This document shows positions 44,012 to 52,705 of a stretch of 64,000 bases of DNA, piece by piece; the first letter of the stretch is position 1, and each line of letters begins with the position of its first letter. Location: assembly GCF_002210105.1 (NCBI RefSeq), contig NZ_AQQU01000006.1, forward strand, positions 248,001-312,000, given 5' to 3'. Under the pieces are notes generated by a model. The model ran no database searches and had not been told where the DNA came from. It worked only from the letters and a program-made list of their open reading frames with translations. Source of the DNA: Oceanicola sp. 22II-s10i. GTDB taxonomy: Bacteria; Pseudomonadota; Alphaproteobacteria; Rhodobacterales; Rhodobacteraceae. A program made the position numbers and the translations under genes.

Positions 44012-45316
44012 TTAGCGGTGCCCGGTCTGAAGCTTGCGCTCCAGATACATCGAGTAGCGGGACATGGAGAAACAGAAGATGAAGAAGACGGCGCCGATGA
44101 AGATGAACAGCTCCCAGTAGACGCCGTTCCAGGCGGTGTCGGCGCGGATGGCGTTCGACAGGCCCAGCGGGTCGAACATCGAGATGATCGACACCAGCGT
44201 GGTGTCCTTGAACACCCCGATGAAGGTCGACACGATGCCCGGGATCGAGATCTTGAGCGCCTGCGGCATGATGATCAGCCGCTGCGACTGCCAGTAGTCC
44301 AGCCCGAGGCTGTCCGCCCCTTCATACTGGCCCTTGGGCAGCGCCGCCAAACCGCCGCGGATCACTTCGGCCATGTAGGCCGAGGCGAACAGCGTCACCA
44401 TGATCATCACCCGCAGGATGATGTCGAAGTTGGTGCCCGGCGGCATGAAGATGTTCAGCAGGGTCGAGGCCACGAACAGCAGCGTGATCAGCGGCACGCC
44501 GCGGATGAACTCGATGAAGCCGACGCAGATCGCCTTGACCAGCACGAGGTCCGACTGACGCCCGAGCGCCAGCAGGATGCCGATCGGCAGAGAGCACATG
44601 ATCGCCGTGACGCCGATGGTGATCGACAGCATGAAGCCACCGAACTGGCGGGACTGCACCGCTTCGATGCCGATCGGCAGGAGGCGGGACAGGTCGGGCG
44701 TGATCGCCGGGGTGATCACCATCCACCACAGCAATGCCGCGATGACACCCGCGATCAGCGCCAGCGCCGGCGAGATCTGCTTGGATGCGTAGCGGAACAC
44801 GAAGAACGCCACGACAAAGCCCAGCAGGGCCATGACCGGCGCCCAGATCGTGCCGCCCCACAGCAGCCAGACCGCGATGAACGGATAGAGCGCCGTAAAG
44901 CCCAGCAGTTTGGACGGGACGTAGTCGGCGAACAGCACCGGCGCGACGGCCACGAAGAGCAGCACCAGCGCCAGAACCGGCCGCCAGTACAGCTCGGACG
45001 GGTAGAAGCCGAACATCAGCTGCAGCCAGCGTTCGCGGATCACCCCCCAGCAGGCGCCTTCGTGGCCCGCCAGTATCTCGCGGCACTCGGTCAGGGAGGC
45101 CGCGTACCACGTCGGAGAGGCAAACCACGGGACCAGCCCGGAAAGGAGATACAGGATGAACAGCGCCGACAGGATCGTCAGCGTGGTGTTGAACCAGCCC
45201 GAGAACAGGTTCGCCTTGGCCCAGCCGAGCGCCCCGACGGTCGAGGCCGGCGGCTCCTGCTGGGGCAGCATGGTGTCCCGGACAAACAGGACGGTATCAG
45301 CATGTGTGTTGGACAT
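44012..45316 (-). CDS. aapM: General L-amino acid ABC transporter permease AapM
   Basis: Membrane subunit (434 aa) with an extended N-terminal half of hydrophobic segments before the core permease domain. The EAA loop is AEVIRGGLAALPKGQYEGADSLGL, preceded by FIEFIRGVPLITLL. It pairs with AapQ to form the heterodimeric channel. It lies 1 bp after the aapQ stop. Confidence 0.94.
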   Translation of the reverse strand: MSNTHADTVLFVRDTMLPQQEPPASTVGALGWAKANLFSGWFNTTLTILSALFILYLLSGLVPWFASPTWYAASLTECREILAGHEGACWGVIRERWLQLMFGFYPSELYWRPVLALVLLFVAVAPVLFADYVPSKLLGFTALYPFIAVWLLWGGTIWAPVMALLGFVVAFFVFRYASKQISPALALIAGVIAALLWWMVITPAITPDLSRLLPIGIEAVQSRQFGGFMLSITIGVTAIMCSLPIGILLALGRQSDLVLVKAICVGFIEFIRGVPLITLLFVASTLLNIFMPPGTNFDIILRVMIMVTLFASAYMAEVIRGGLAALPKGQYEGADSLGLDYWQSQRLIIMPQALKISIPGIVSTFIGVFKDTTLVSIISMFDPLGLSNAIRADTAWNGVYWELFIFIGAVFFIFCFSMSRYSMYLERKLQTGHR

Positions 45317-45317
45317 C

Positions 45318-46574
45318 TTACCGCTCCACCAGTTTGACGCGAGAGTTGTACCAGTTCATCGCCGAAGAGATGATCAGCGAGATCGACAGGTAGATGAGCA
45401 TGCCCAGCAGAACCGTCTCGAGCTCGCGACCCGTCTGGTTCAGGGTGATCCCCATCAGGGTGCCGGTGATGTCCATGTAGCCGACCGCGATGGCCAGCGA
45501 GGAGTTCTTGGTCAGGTTCAGGTATTGCGAGATCAGCGGCGGAATGATGACCCGCAGCGCCTGCGGCAGGATCACCAAGCTCATGATCCGGCGCGGCCGG
45601 ATGCCGAGCGCGGCCGCCGCCTCGGTCTGGCCCTTGGAGATCGCCATGATCCCCGCCCGCACGATCTCGGCGATGAAGGCGGCGGTATAGAGCGACAGCG
45701 CCAGCCAGAGCGCGATGAGCGAGTTCCTCAGGTGGATGCCCCCCGAGAAGTTGAAGCCAGACAGCTCCGGGTAGCCGAGATGGAAGCCGAGGATCACCAG
45801 AAGGATCAGCAGCGGGACCACGATGACACCGGTCCGCAGGTGCCACGTCCGGGGCCGGACGCCGGTGGCGTTCTGTGTGACGTCCGCCCGCTTCTTGATG
45901 AGGTTCGACACGAACAGGCCGCCGCCCAGCACCACGAGGATCGCGATCAGGTCGAGGCTGATTTCGAACAGGCCGCCGACCGACACGTCGCCGAGCCCGC
46001 GTGCGAACAGCGGCTCGGGCACGTAGACACCGCGGTTGGTGACCGCGACGCTGTCAAAGACGGACATCGAAGCCACGGCATCCTCGCCCCGGAAATCCCG
46101 TGGCGATGGCAGGCCCTCGATCAGGATGGCCATGGCAAGGACGATCCACATCAGCACCGGCACGTTGCGGAACATTTCCACGTAGACCGTCATCAGACGC
46201 GCGACCAGCCAGTTGCCCGACAGGCGCAGCACGCCGACGATGACACCCACGACCGTCGCCGTGATACAGCCGAGCACGGCCACCAGCAGCGTGTTCAGCA
46301 ACCCGACAAAGGCCGCCCGCAGGTGCGAGGACTGAGAGTTGTATTCGATCAGCCGCTGGTTGATGTCATAGCCGGCCGGTTCGTTCATGAAGCCGAACGA
46401 CGGCTCCTTGCCCAGATCGACAAGGTTCTGCGCCGTGTTGTTGATCAGCCATCCGATCAGAAGCAGGAAGGCGATCAAGGCAATCGTCTGGAATGTGATC
46501 GACCGATACCGCGTATCGTAGATCAGCATCGACAGCTTGAACGACTCCGCCGGCGGGTCGGTTAATGTGGTCAT
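45318..46574 (-). CDS. aapQ: General L-amino acid ABC transporter permease AapQ
   Basis: Membrane subunit (418 aa). The cytoplasmic EAA loop is AEIVRAGIMAISKGQTEAAAALGI, preceded by VEMFRNVPVLMWI. A soluble insertion (about 85-200) is usual for AapQ. With AapM, AapP and AapJ it makes a broad-range L-amino acid importer as first described in Rhizobium. Confidence 0.94.
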   Translation of the reverse strand: MTTLTDPPAESFKLSMLIYDTRYRSITFQTIALIAFLLLIGWLINNTAQNLVDLGKEPSFGFMNEPAGYDINQRLIEYNSQSSHLRAAFVGLLNTLLVAVLGCITATVVGVIVGVLRLSGNWLVARLMTVYVEMFRNVPVLMWIVLAMAILIEGLPSPRDFRGEDAVASMSVFDSVAVTNRGVYVPEPLFARGLGDVSVGGLFEISLDLIAILVVLGGGLFVSNLIKKRADVTQNATGVRPRTWHLRTGVIVVPLLILLVILGFHLGYPELSGFNFSGGIHLRNSLIALWLALSLYTAAFIAEIVRAGIMAISKGQTEAAAALGIRPRRIMSLVILPQALRVIIPPLISQYLNLTKNSSLAIAVGYMDITGTLMGITLNQTGRELETVLLGMLIYLSISLIISSAMNWYNSRVKLVER

Positions 46575-46678
46575 CCTGAATGTTCCCCGTTGCCCCGGCC
46601 CTGTGATCTGGGGTCTTGTGCGCCCCGGCCGGAAATTGCCCGTCCCGCCGTTGAACCCGCGGTGACGGTGAAAGGAGT

Positions 46679-46706
46679 GGGGGCGCGGGTTTCATCCCGC
46701 GCCCCC
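46679..46706 (-). terminator. GC-rich stem-loop after aapJ
   Basis: GGGGGCGCGGG-TTTCAT-CCCGCGCCCCC, an 11-bp perfect stem between aapJ and aapQ with no long U-tract. Such structures downstream of binding-protein genes commonly protect the upstream mRNA from 3' exonucleases and reduce expression of the membrane genes, giving excess AapJ. Confidence 0.65.
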
Positions 46707-46716
46707 ATCCGTTGTC

Positions 46717-47736
46717 TTAGCGGAACGGCGGCGAGTAGAGCAGGCCGCCTTCGGTCCACTGCGCGTTCAGGCCGCGCGCCAGCCCGATCGGGGTGGACTC
46801 GCCGATGTTCTTCTCGAACACCTCGCCGTAGTTGCCACCGGCCGAAATCGCGTTGACCGCCCAGTTGGCGTCGAGGCCGAGCATTTCGCCCAGGTTGCCT
46901 TCGGTGCCGAGCATGCGGTTGATCTCGGGGCTGTCGCCCGCTGCCGCTGCCATGTCGGCCACGTTGGCCGAGGTGATGCCGAACTCCTCCGCCGCGATCA
47001 GCGCGTTCAGCGACCAGCGGACGATGTCACCCCATTCGTCGTCGCCATGGCGGACGAGCGGGCCGAGCGGCTCTTTCGAGATGATCTCGGGCAGGATGAC
47101 GTGTGCCGACGGATCCTCGAAGGTCGCACGGGTCGATGCGAGGCCCGAGGCGTCCGTCGTGTAGACGTCGCAGGCACCGGCAAGGTACTGCTGCTGCGCT
47201 TCGGCGTTGGTTTCGATCGGAACCGGCTCGTAGCTCATGTTGTTCTTGCGGAAGTAGTCGGCAAGGTTGAGCTCGGTCGTGGTGCCGGTCTGGATGCAGA
47301 CGGTCGCACCGTCCAGTTCCTTGGCCGAGCTCACGCCCAGTTCCTTCGGAGCCATGAAGCCCTGGCCGTCGTAGTAGTTGACGCCCACGAAGGTGAACTT
47401 GAGGTCCGCGTCGCGCGACAGGGTCCAGGTGGTGTTCCGGGCCAGCATGTCGATTTCGCCGGACGCCAGCGCGGTGAAGCGCGTCTTGCCGGTGGTCGGC
47501 ACGAATTCGACCGCGTTTGCGTCACCCAGAACGGCACCCGCGACAGCGCGGCAGACCGCGACGTCGAAGCCTTCCCAGTTGCCGTTTGCGTCCGGGTTCG
47601 AGAAACCCGCGAGACCGGTGGACACGCCGCAGTTCAGCTTGCCGCGCGCTTTGACATCGTCAAGCGTGGCGGCGCCAGCTGCGCCAGCCATCAGGCCGGC
47701 CACTGTCAGCGCTCCGAAAATAGCGGTTTTTTTCAT
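46717..47736 (-). CDS. aapJ: General L-amino acid ABC transporter substrate-binding protein AapJ
   Basis: Periplasmic binding protein (339 aa) with a signal peptide ending AGAAGAATLDDVKARG. The family start GKLNCGVSTGLAGFSNPDANGNWEGFDVAVCRAVAGAVLG binds the ligand amino group. Domain features continue to ISAGGNYGEVFEKNIG. It is the first gene of the aap operon; the gap 47737-47999 holds its leader and presumably its promoter, which I cannot place. Confidence 0.95.
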   Translation of the reverse strand: MKKTAIFGALTVAGLMAGAAGAATLDDVKARGKLNCGVSTGLAGFSNPDANGNWEGFDVAVCRAVAGAVLGDANAVEFVPTTGKTRFTALASGEIDMLARNTTWTLSRDADLKFTFVGVNYYDGQGFMAPKELGVSSAKELDGATVCIQTGTTTELNLADYFRKNNMSYEPVPIETNAEAQQQYLAGACDVYTTDASGLASTRATFEDPSAHVILPEIISKEPLGPLVRHGDDEWGDIVRWSLNALIAAEEFGITSANVADMAAAAGDSPEINRMLGTEGNLGEMLGLDANWAVNAISAGGNYGEVFEKNIGESTPIGLARGLNAQWTEGGLLYSPPFR

Positions 47737-47999
47737 TTTTACCTCTTCCTGAGTTCCCGCCCTTCAGTTCTGGCGGTTTAGGTCCGATCCGTCCGGACCG
47801 GCTGCGATACTGCGACAAGGGCGCTCCCCCCCGTCTGCATTGCAGGAGTGTGGTCGGATTCATTCCGGTTGGTCAAGGGTATCATCACCAAAATCAATGA
47901 CCCCGACCGGGCCTTTCCGTATGGTCAGGTCAAGGTTTGGTCATACTGTTCAAACGCGATGTGAACACTAACCATGCTTTTGCCCTTCGGGGGCTTCGA

Positions 48000-48716
48000 T
48001 CAGGGGTCAATCCGGCTCAGATCGAAAAACTGTTTCGCATTCAGAAACGCCTGCCGTTTGATCTCGGCGACCTCCGCCGCCTCTTCGTCAGCGCCCCAAA
48101 GCTCTTCCTGCCATAGCTCGTCCAGTCGCGAGAGGGTCCAGAGGTCGTCGGCCGGGCGGTGATCGCGGGCGGCGGCAAGGCCGATGACCAAGGAACCGGA
48201 GAGGCTGACGAGGTCGTGAAAGGCGGTGAGTTCAAAGCTGCTCAGCCGCCTGACCTCGGCATCCAGCCGCGCCAGCGCCTCGGGGTCCTGCGGTTCGTGC
48301 ATCAGGCCTGTCCGCGCCTCCAGCCGGGCGCCATAGACCTCGGCCGCCCAGTCGAGCAGCGGATCCCACGCCTCGGCCTGCCGCTGCACAAGCTCATGCG
48401 GGGCCTCGGCGCGGTAGCACAGCAGGTCCGCATCGCCGTAGGCCGCCAGCATCTCCGCCACCGCGTCGAACTGGGTCGCGACCTTTTCAATCGCGGAGTT
48501 TGCCGCGCGGGTGGCGGGCATGGAGTTCGGGTCGATGGTGGTGTCCTGCGCGTCCCATTCCGCCGCGATCAGCTCGGCCATCGCGCGGCTCGGCAGGATC
48601 AGCGGCGACTTGCCCGGCGTGCGGACCGGTCGCCCGTCCAGTTCCACGGTGAACCCGTCGCCAGCCGGCACGACGCCCGCCGATTTCCAGAACCGTTTCG
48701 CCTTCCACTCGGTCAC
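48000..48716 (-). CDS. ATP12-family F1-ATPase assembly chaperone
   Basis: 238-aa protein of the ATP12 family, which in mitochondria holds the F1 alpha subunit during ATP synthase assembly. It starts MTEWKAKRFWKSAGVVPAGDGFTVELDGRPVRTPGK. RPVRTP and the alpha-helical C-terminal half (DLVSLSGSLVIGLAAA) are typical of the alphaproteobacterial members. It overlaps the HAD gene by 4 bp. Its role in bacteria is less tested. Confidence 0.9.
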   Translation of the reverse strand: MTEWKAKRFWKSAGVVPAGDGFTVELDGRPVRTPGKSPLILPSRAMAELIAAEWDAQDTTIDPNSMPATRAANSAIEKVATQFDAVAEMLAAYGDADLLCYRAEAPHELVQRQAEAWDPLLDWAAEVYGARLEARTGLMHEPQDPEALARLDAEVRRLSSFELTAFHDLVSLSGSLVIGLAAARDHRPADDLWTLSRLDELWQEELWGADEEAAEVAEIKRQAFLNAKQFFDLSRIDP

Positions 48717-49399
48717 GCCGTCGCCTCCGCCCTTGGCAGCAGGGTGTCGATCGCGTTGCGCAGTTCGGCAGCGCTTCGCGCCAGCGTCGTCGCGGACGCC
48801 AGCTCCGTTTCAGGATGATAGCCCCAGCCGACCGCGATGCCCCGCATTCCCGCCGCGCGCGCCATGTCCATGTCGAACGAGGTGTCGCCGATCATCACCG
48901 ACCGCTCCGGCCCGACGCCCGCATCGGCCATCGCCGACAACAGCATCGCCGGATGCGGTTTCGAGGGGTGATTGTCCGCAGTCTGCAGCGACACGAAATG
49001 CTTCTCCAGCCCGTTGCCTTCCAGCAGCGCCCGCAATCCGCGCATCGACTTGCCGGTGGCGACGGCCAGCAGCGTCTCGGGCTCGGCCGCCAGTTCGGTC
49101 ACCAGTTGGGCCATCCCGTCGTAGAGCGGCGTGGCCGACACGCCCCCCGCCTCACGCCGCCGCCGGAATCCGGCGCGGTAGCCGTCCACCATCGCCTGAT
49201 GCGCCGCCGCGTCCAGCTGTGGCGCAAGGCGCGGTATCGCGACCTCCAGCGACAGACCGACGATCGACAGCACCACCTCGCGCGGGGGCAGCGGCGCGCC
49301 GACCGCGTCGAAAGCGTCCCGCATCGACGCCAGGATATGCCCCTGGCTATCGGACAGCGTGCCGTCCACGTCGAATATCACCAGCCGTGCGCCGGTCAT
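48713..49399 (-). CDS. HAD-family hydrolase, phosphoglycolate phosphatase-like
   Basis: 228-aa HAD phosphatase of subfamily IA. Motif I is VIFDVDGTLSDSQG (nucleophile Asp), motif II is LLAVATGK, and motif III/IV is KPHPAMLLSAM...MIGDTSFDMDMARAAGM. The cap domain lies between. It resembles Gph/PpaX-type enzymes, but the substrate cannot be read from sequence. It overlaps the rluC and ATP12 genes by 4 bp. Confidence 0.88.
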   Translation of the reverse strand: MTGARLVIFDVDGTLSDSQGHILASMRDAFDAVGAPLPPREVVLSIVGLSLEVAIPRLAPQLDAAAHQAMVDGYRAGFRRRREAGGVSATPLYDGMAQLVTELAAEPETLLAVATGKSMRGLRALLEGNGLEKHFVSLQTADNHPSKPHPAMLLSAMADAGVGPERSVMIGDTSFDMDMARAAGMRGIAVGWGYHPETELASATTLARSAAELRNAIDTLLPRAEATA

Positions 49400-50436
49400 T
49401 CCTCGTCCTCGAACGGGTCCGCCAGCACCTCGTCCTGATGCCAGCCGACGGCTTCCCACGTCCTCAGCATGTGCTCGGGCAGCGGCGCGGTCAGCTCCAG
49501 CGGCTTGCCGGTCACCGGATGCGTCAGTTTGAGCGACCGGGCATGCAGGTGCAGCTTGCGGCTCAGCTCGCCGCCCAGTTGCGCGCCCCAGCCGTCGCCG
49601 AGGTTCTCCTGCCCGGAGCCGCCGTATTTGCCGTCGCCGATCACCGGATGCCCGATCTCGGCCATATGCGCCCTCAGCTGATGCGTCCGGCCCGTCACCG
49701 GCACGAGCGCACACCACGAGGCCCTTCTGCCGAGCGCTGTCAGCACCGCGTAGTCGCTGACCGCGTGCTTGGCGCCCTCGGTCTTGGCGACGTCGTTCGG
49801 GTGGATGCAGAGCATCTTTTCGCCCTCGCCGCCCGCGCCATGCCCCGGCGCCTTGACCAGACCGAAGCGGATCGTGCCCATCCGGGGCGACGGGACGCCG
49901 GCGACGGCGGCCCAGTATATCTTGCGGGTCGTGCGGTCGCGGAACGCCTCGGTCAGCCCCGCCGCCGCCTCACGTGTCCGCGCGAGCAGCAGCAGGCCCG
50001 AGGTGTCCTTGTCCAGCCGATGCACCAGCCGGGGTTTCTCGCCACCTTCGGGCCGTAGCGCCTCGACCAGCTGATCGACGTGGCGGGTCAGCTTGCTGCC
50101 GCCCTGCACGGGCAGACCCGGCGGCTTGTTCAGCGCGATGATGTGATCGTCCTGCCAGAGGATGCAGGACCGGATGAAGCGCGCATCGGCCTCGGACACG
50201 CGGGGCTTGCGCACCGTGGGGGCCGCGACCTCGGGCAGCGGGGGAATGCGGACGTCCTGCCCCGGCTCCAGCCGGGCGTTGGCCTTGACCCGCGCGCCAT
50301 CGACGCGCAGCTCGCCCTTGCGGCACATCTTCTCGATCCGGCCCTGCGGAACATGCGGAAACATCCGGCGCAGCCAGCGGTCGAGCCTCTGGCCCGCATC
50401 GCCGGGGCCCACGGTGACAGTCTGAACCTGGCTCAT
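49396..50436 (-). CDS. rluC: 23S rRNA pseudouridine synthase RluC
   Basis: RluA-family pseudouridine synthase (346 aa) with an N-terminal S4 RNA-binding domain (about 15-75, RLDRWLRRMFPHVPQGRIEKM). The catalytic motif is LVHRLDKDTSGLLLLARTREAA. Later family motifs include GRTHQLRAHMAEIGHPVIGDGKYGG. The S4 domain and length suggest RluC (23S positions 955, 2504, 2580) rather than RluD, but the choice is inferred. It overlaps crcB by 4 bp. Confidence 0.9.
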   Translation of the reverse strand: MSQVQTVTVGPGDAGQRLDRWLRRMFPHVPQGRIEKMCRKGELRVDGARVKANARLEPGQDVRIPPLPEVAAPTVRKPRVSEADARFIRSCILWQDDHIIALNKPPGLPVQGGSKLTRHVDQLVEALRPEGGEKPRLVHRLDKDTSGLLLLARTREAAAGLTEAFRDRTTRKIYWAAVAGVPSPRMGTIRFGLVKAPGHGAGGEGEKMLCIHPNDVAKTEGAKHAVSDYAVLTALGRRASWCALVPVTGRTHQLRAHMAEIGHPVIGDGKYGGSGQENLGDGWGAQLGGELSRKLHLHARSLKLTHPVTGKPLELTAPLPEHMLRTWEAVGWHQDEVLADPFEDEE

Positions 50437-50813
50437 GCCAATGCAGTCCTTGCGATATGTGCCCCCGCGACGAGCGCGGCGAGCGACAGGATGACCGAGG
50501 CCCCGACATAGACCGCCGCCTGCCCCGTCGCGCCACGTTCCCAGAGCGTGAAGGCTTCCAGCGAAAAGGCCGAAAACGTCGTGAACCCGCCCAGCACACC
50601 GGTCATCACCAGCGGGTTGAGATACGTCAGCCCCTTGTGGGCAAAGACGACGACCAGTGCGCCCATGATCCCGGAGCCCAGAATATTGACGAAGATCACC
50701 CCCAGCGGGAAACCCCCGGTGCCGAACATCCGCGCGATCCCGACCCCGGACAGATACCGGAGCGCGGCGCCGAGCGCGCCGCCGAGTGCGACCTGGATGA
50801 CGGTGGTGAACAT
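50433..50813 (-). CDS. crcB: Fluoride channel CrcB/Fluc
   Basis: 126-aa membrane protein with four helices. The family motifs are GGALGAALRYLSG, NILGSGIMGALVV (conserved Asn) and GFTTFSAFSLEAF, which line the fluoride pore. A single crcB means a homodimeric Fluc channel. No fluoride riboswitch was seen upstream. A stem CCGGTCTC...GAGACCGG (50816-50838) ends 2 bp before the ATG and may hinder initiation. Confidence 0.92.
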   Translation of the reverse strand: MFTTVIQVALGGALGAALRYLSGVGIARMFGTGGFPLGVIFVNILGSGIMGALVVVFAHKGLTYLNPLVMTGVLGGFTTFSAFSLEAFTLWERGATGQAAVYVGASVILSLAALVAGAHIARTALA

Positions 50814-50924
50814 GGCCGGTCTCTCGCCCGGAGACCGGGTTTTGTCAAGGTTCGCGGCCTCGGCGTTGTGGGCTGGCCCCCGCTGGAGTAAGCCGAAACA
50901 TCGCAACATCGCGGGAGCGGCCAG

Positions 50925-51385
50925 ATGGAAAGCAAGTATGACAGCCTCACCCAGCTGGGACAGGCCACCGGCCTGCCCGCCTCGCCCGACGAGGCGGTGC
51001 TGGAGCGGGTCGAGAATTCGCAGGCTGACGTCGATTACTGCGTCCGCTTCACCGCGCCCGAGTTCACGTCGCTCTGCCCCATGACCGGGCAGCCGGATTT
51101 CGCGCATATCGTCATCGACTACGTCCCGGACGCGTGGCTGGTCGAAAGCAAGTCGCTCAAGCCTTCCTCGGCGCGTTCCGCAACCACGGCGCGTTCCACG
51201 AGGACTGCACGATCATGATCGCCCGGCGGCTGGTCGACCTGCTGTCCCCGCGCTGGCTGCGCATCGGCGGCTACTGGTATCCGCGCGGCGGGATACCGAT
51301 CGATGTGTTCTGGCAGACCGGCCCGGTGCCCGGCGGCGTGTGGATCCCGGATCAGGGCGTCCCGCCCTATCGCGGACGCGGCTGA
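50925..51385 (+). pseudogene. queF: QueF 7-cyano-7-deazaguanine reductase with a 1-bp frameshift
   Basis: QueF reduces preQ0 to preQ1 in queuosine synthesis. The first frame starts [17 protein letters not shown] and has the catalytic Cys/Asp motif [13 protein letters not shown]. At 51159-51163 the expected [18 protein letters not shown] reads AAG then CC TTC, one base short. The rest ([12 protein letters not shown] to PPYRGRG) is intact in the next frame. Corrected length would be about 153 aa, normal for this type. It may be a true mutation, or a sequencing or assembly error at a C-run. Confidence 0.9.
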
Positions 51386-51389
51386 AGCC

Positions 51390-52703
51390 TCAGCCCCGCT
51401 TGGCCCTGAGCTTTTCAAACCAGTCGAGCCGCTTTTTTAACTCCCGCTCGAACCCGCGCTCGACGGGCTGGTAGAACGCTTCGCGCCGCATGTCGTCGGG
51501 AAAGTAGTTCTGACCGGAAAACCCGTCCTCGGCGTCGTGGTCATAGGCATAGCCCGCGCCATAGCCCTGATCCTTCATCAGCCGCGTCGGCGCGTTCAGG
51601 ATATGCTTGGGCGGCGGCGTGCTGCCGGTCTTGCGGGCGGCCGCCATCGCGCCCTTGTAGGCCACGTAGCCCGCGTTGGATTTCGGGGCGAGCGCGAGGT
51701 AGAGCACCGCCTGCGCCAGCGCCAGTTCGCCCTCGGGCGAGCCGAGGCGCTCGTAGACCTGCCAGGCCTCCAGGCAGATGCCCTGCGCCTGCGGATCGGC
51801 CAGACCGATGTCCTCGATCGCCATGCGGGTGATCCGGCGGGCAAGGAAACGCGGGTCCTCGCCGCCCGCCAGCATCCGCGCCAGCCAGTAGACCGCCGCG
51901 TCGGGGTCCGAGCCGCGGACGGATTTGTGCAGCGCCGAGATCAGGTTGTAATGTTCGTCGCCCGACTTGTCGTATTTCGTCGCCCGCCGCATCAGCCGCT
52001 TGGTCAGCGCCTCGGTGTCGAGCTTGCCCTCGACCCGCCATGCCGCGACCTGCTCGACGAGGTTCAGAAGCGCCCGGCCATCGCCATCCGCCATCTCCTG
52101 CAGCGCCTCGCGGGCATGGCCGTCGAGTGGCAGCGCGCGGTCCAGTTCCTTTTCCGCCCGCTGGGTCAGCCGCTCCAGCTCGGCGGGCGTGAGACGTTCC
52201 AGCACCAGCACCTGCGCACGCGACAGAAGTGCCGCGTTCAGTTCGAACGACGGGTTCTCGGTCGTGGCGCCGACCAGCAGGATCGTCCCGTCCTCCATAT
52301 GCGGCAGGAAGCCGTCCTGCTGCGCCTTGTTGAAGCGGTGGATCTCGTCCACGAACAACAGCGTCCCCTGCCCGTTCTGCCGCCGGATCCTGGCCGCCTC
52401 GAAGACCTTCCGCAGCTCCGGCACGCCGGTGAAGATCGCGCTGATCTGGACGAAATGCAGGTCCGTCTCGCGTGCCAGCAGGCGGGCGATAGTGGTCTTG
52501 CCGACCCCCGGCGGGCCCCAGAACACCAGCGACGACAGCGAGCCGGAGGCCAGCATCACCCCGAGCGGCGCGTCGGGGCCCAGAACCTGTTCCTGCCCGA
52601 TGACCTCGGCCAGTGCCTGCGGCCGCAGCCGGTCGGCCAGCGGACGGGGTGCGCCGGGGCCGGGTTCCTCCGACTGGGGATCGCTGTCGAAGAGATCGGT
52701 CAT
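51390..52703 (-). CDS. rarA: Replication-associated recombination protein RarA (MgsA)
   Basis: AAA+ ATPase (437 aa) acting at stalled replication forks, related to clamp-loader subunits. Walker A is GPPGVGKTTIARL, Walker B is LLFVDEIHRFNKAQQDGFLP and sensor 1 is GATTENPSFELN. The C-terminal tetramerisation part has PPKHILNAPTRLMKD. It is convergent with queF (4 bp apart) and 2 bp after the protease gene. Confidence 0.95.
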   Translation of the reverse strand: MTDLFDSDPQSEEPGPGAPRPLADRLRPQALAEVIGQEQVLGPDAPLGVMLASGSLSSLVFWGPPGVGKTTIARLLARETDLHFVQISAIFTGVPELRKVFEAARIRRQNGQGTLLFVDEIHRFNKAQQDGFLPHMEDGTILLVGATTENPSFELNAALLSRAQVLVLERLTPAELERLTQRAEKELDRALPLDGHAREALQEMADGDGRALLNLVEQVAAWRVEGKLDTEALTKRLMRRATKYDKSGDEHYNLISALHKSVRGSDPDAAVYWLARMLAGGEDPRFLARRITRMAIEDIGLADPQAQGICLEAWQVYERLGSPEGELALAQAVLYLALAPKSNAGYVAYKGAMAAARKTGSTPPPKHILNAPTRLMKDQGYGAGYAYDHDAEDGFSGQNYFPDDMRREAFYQPVERGFERELKKRLDWFEKLRAKRG

Positions 52704-52705
52704 CG

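Noticed and set aside
50839-50924. Fluoride riboswitch before crcB
   Set aside because: The conserved crcB-motif core could not be found in the minus-strand leader.
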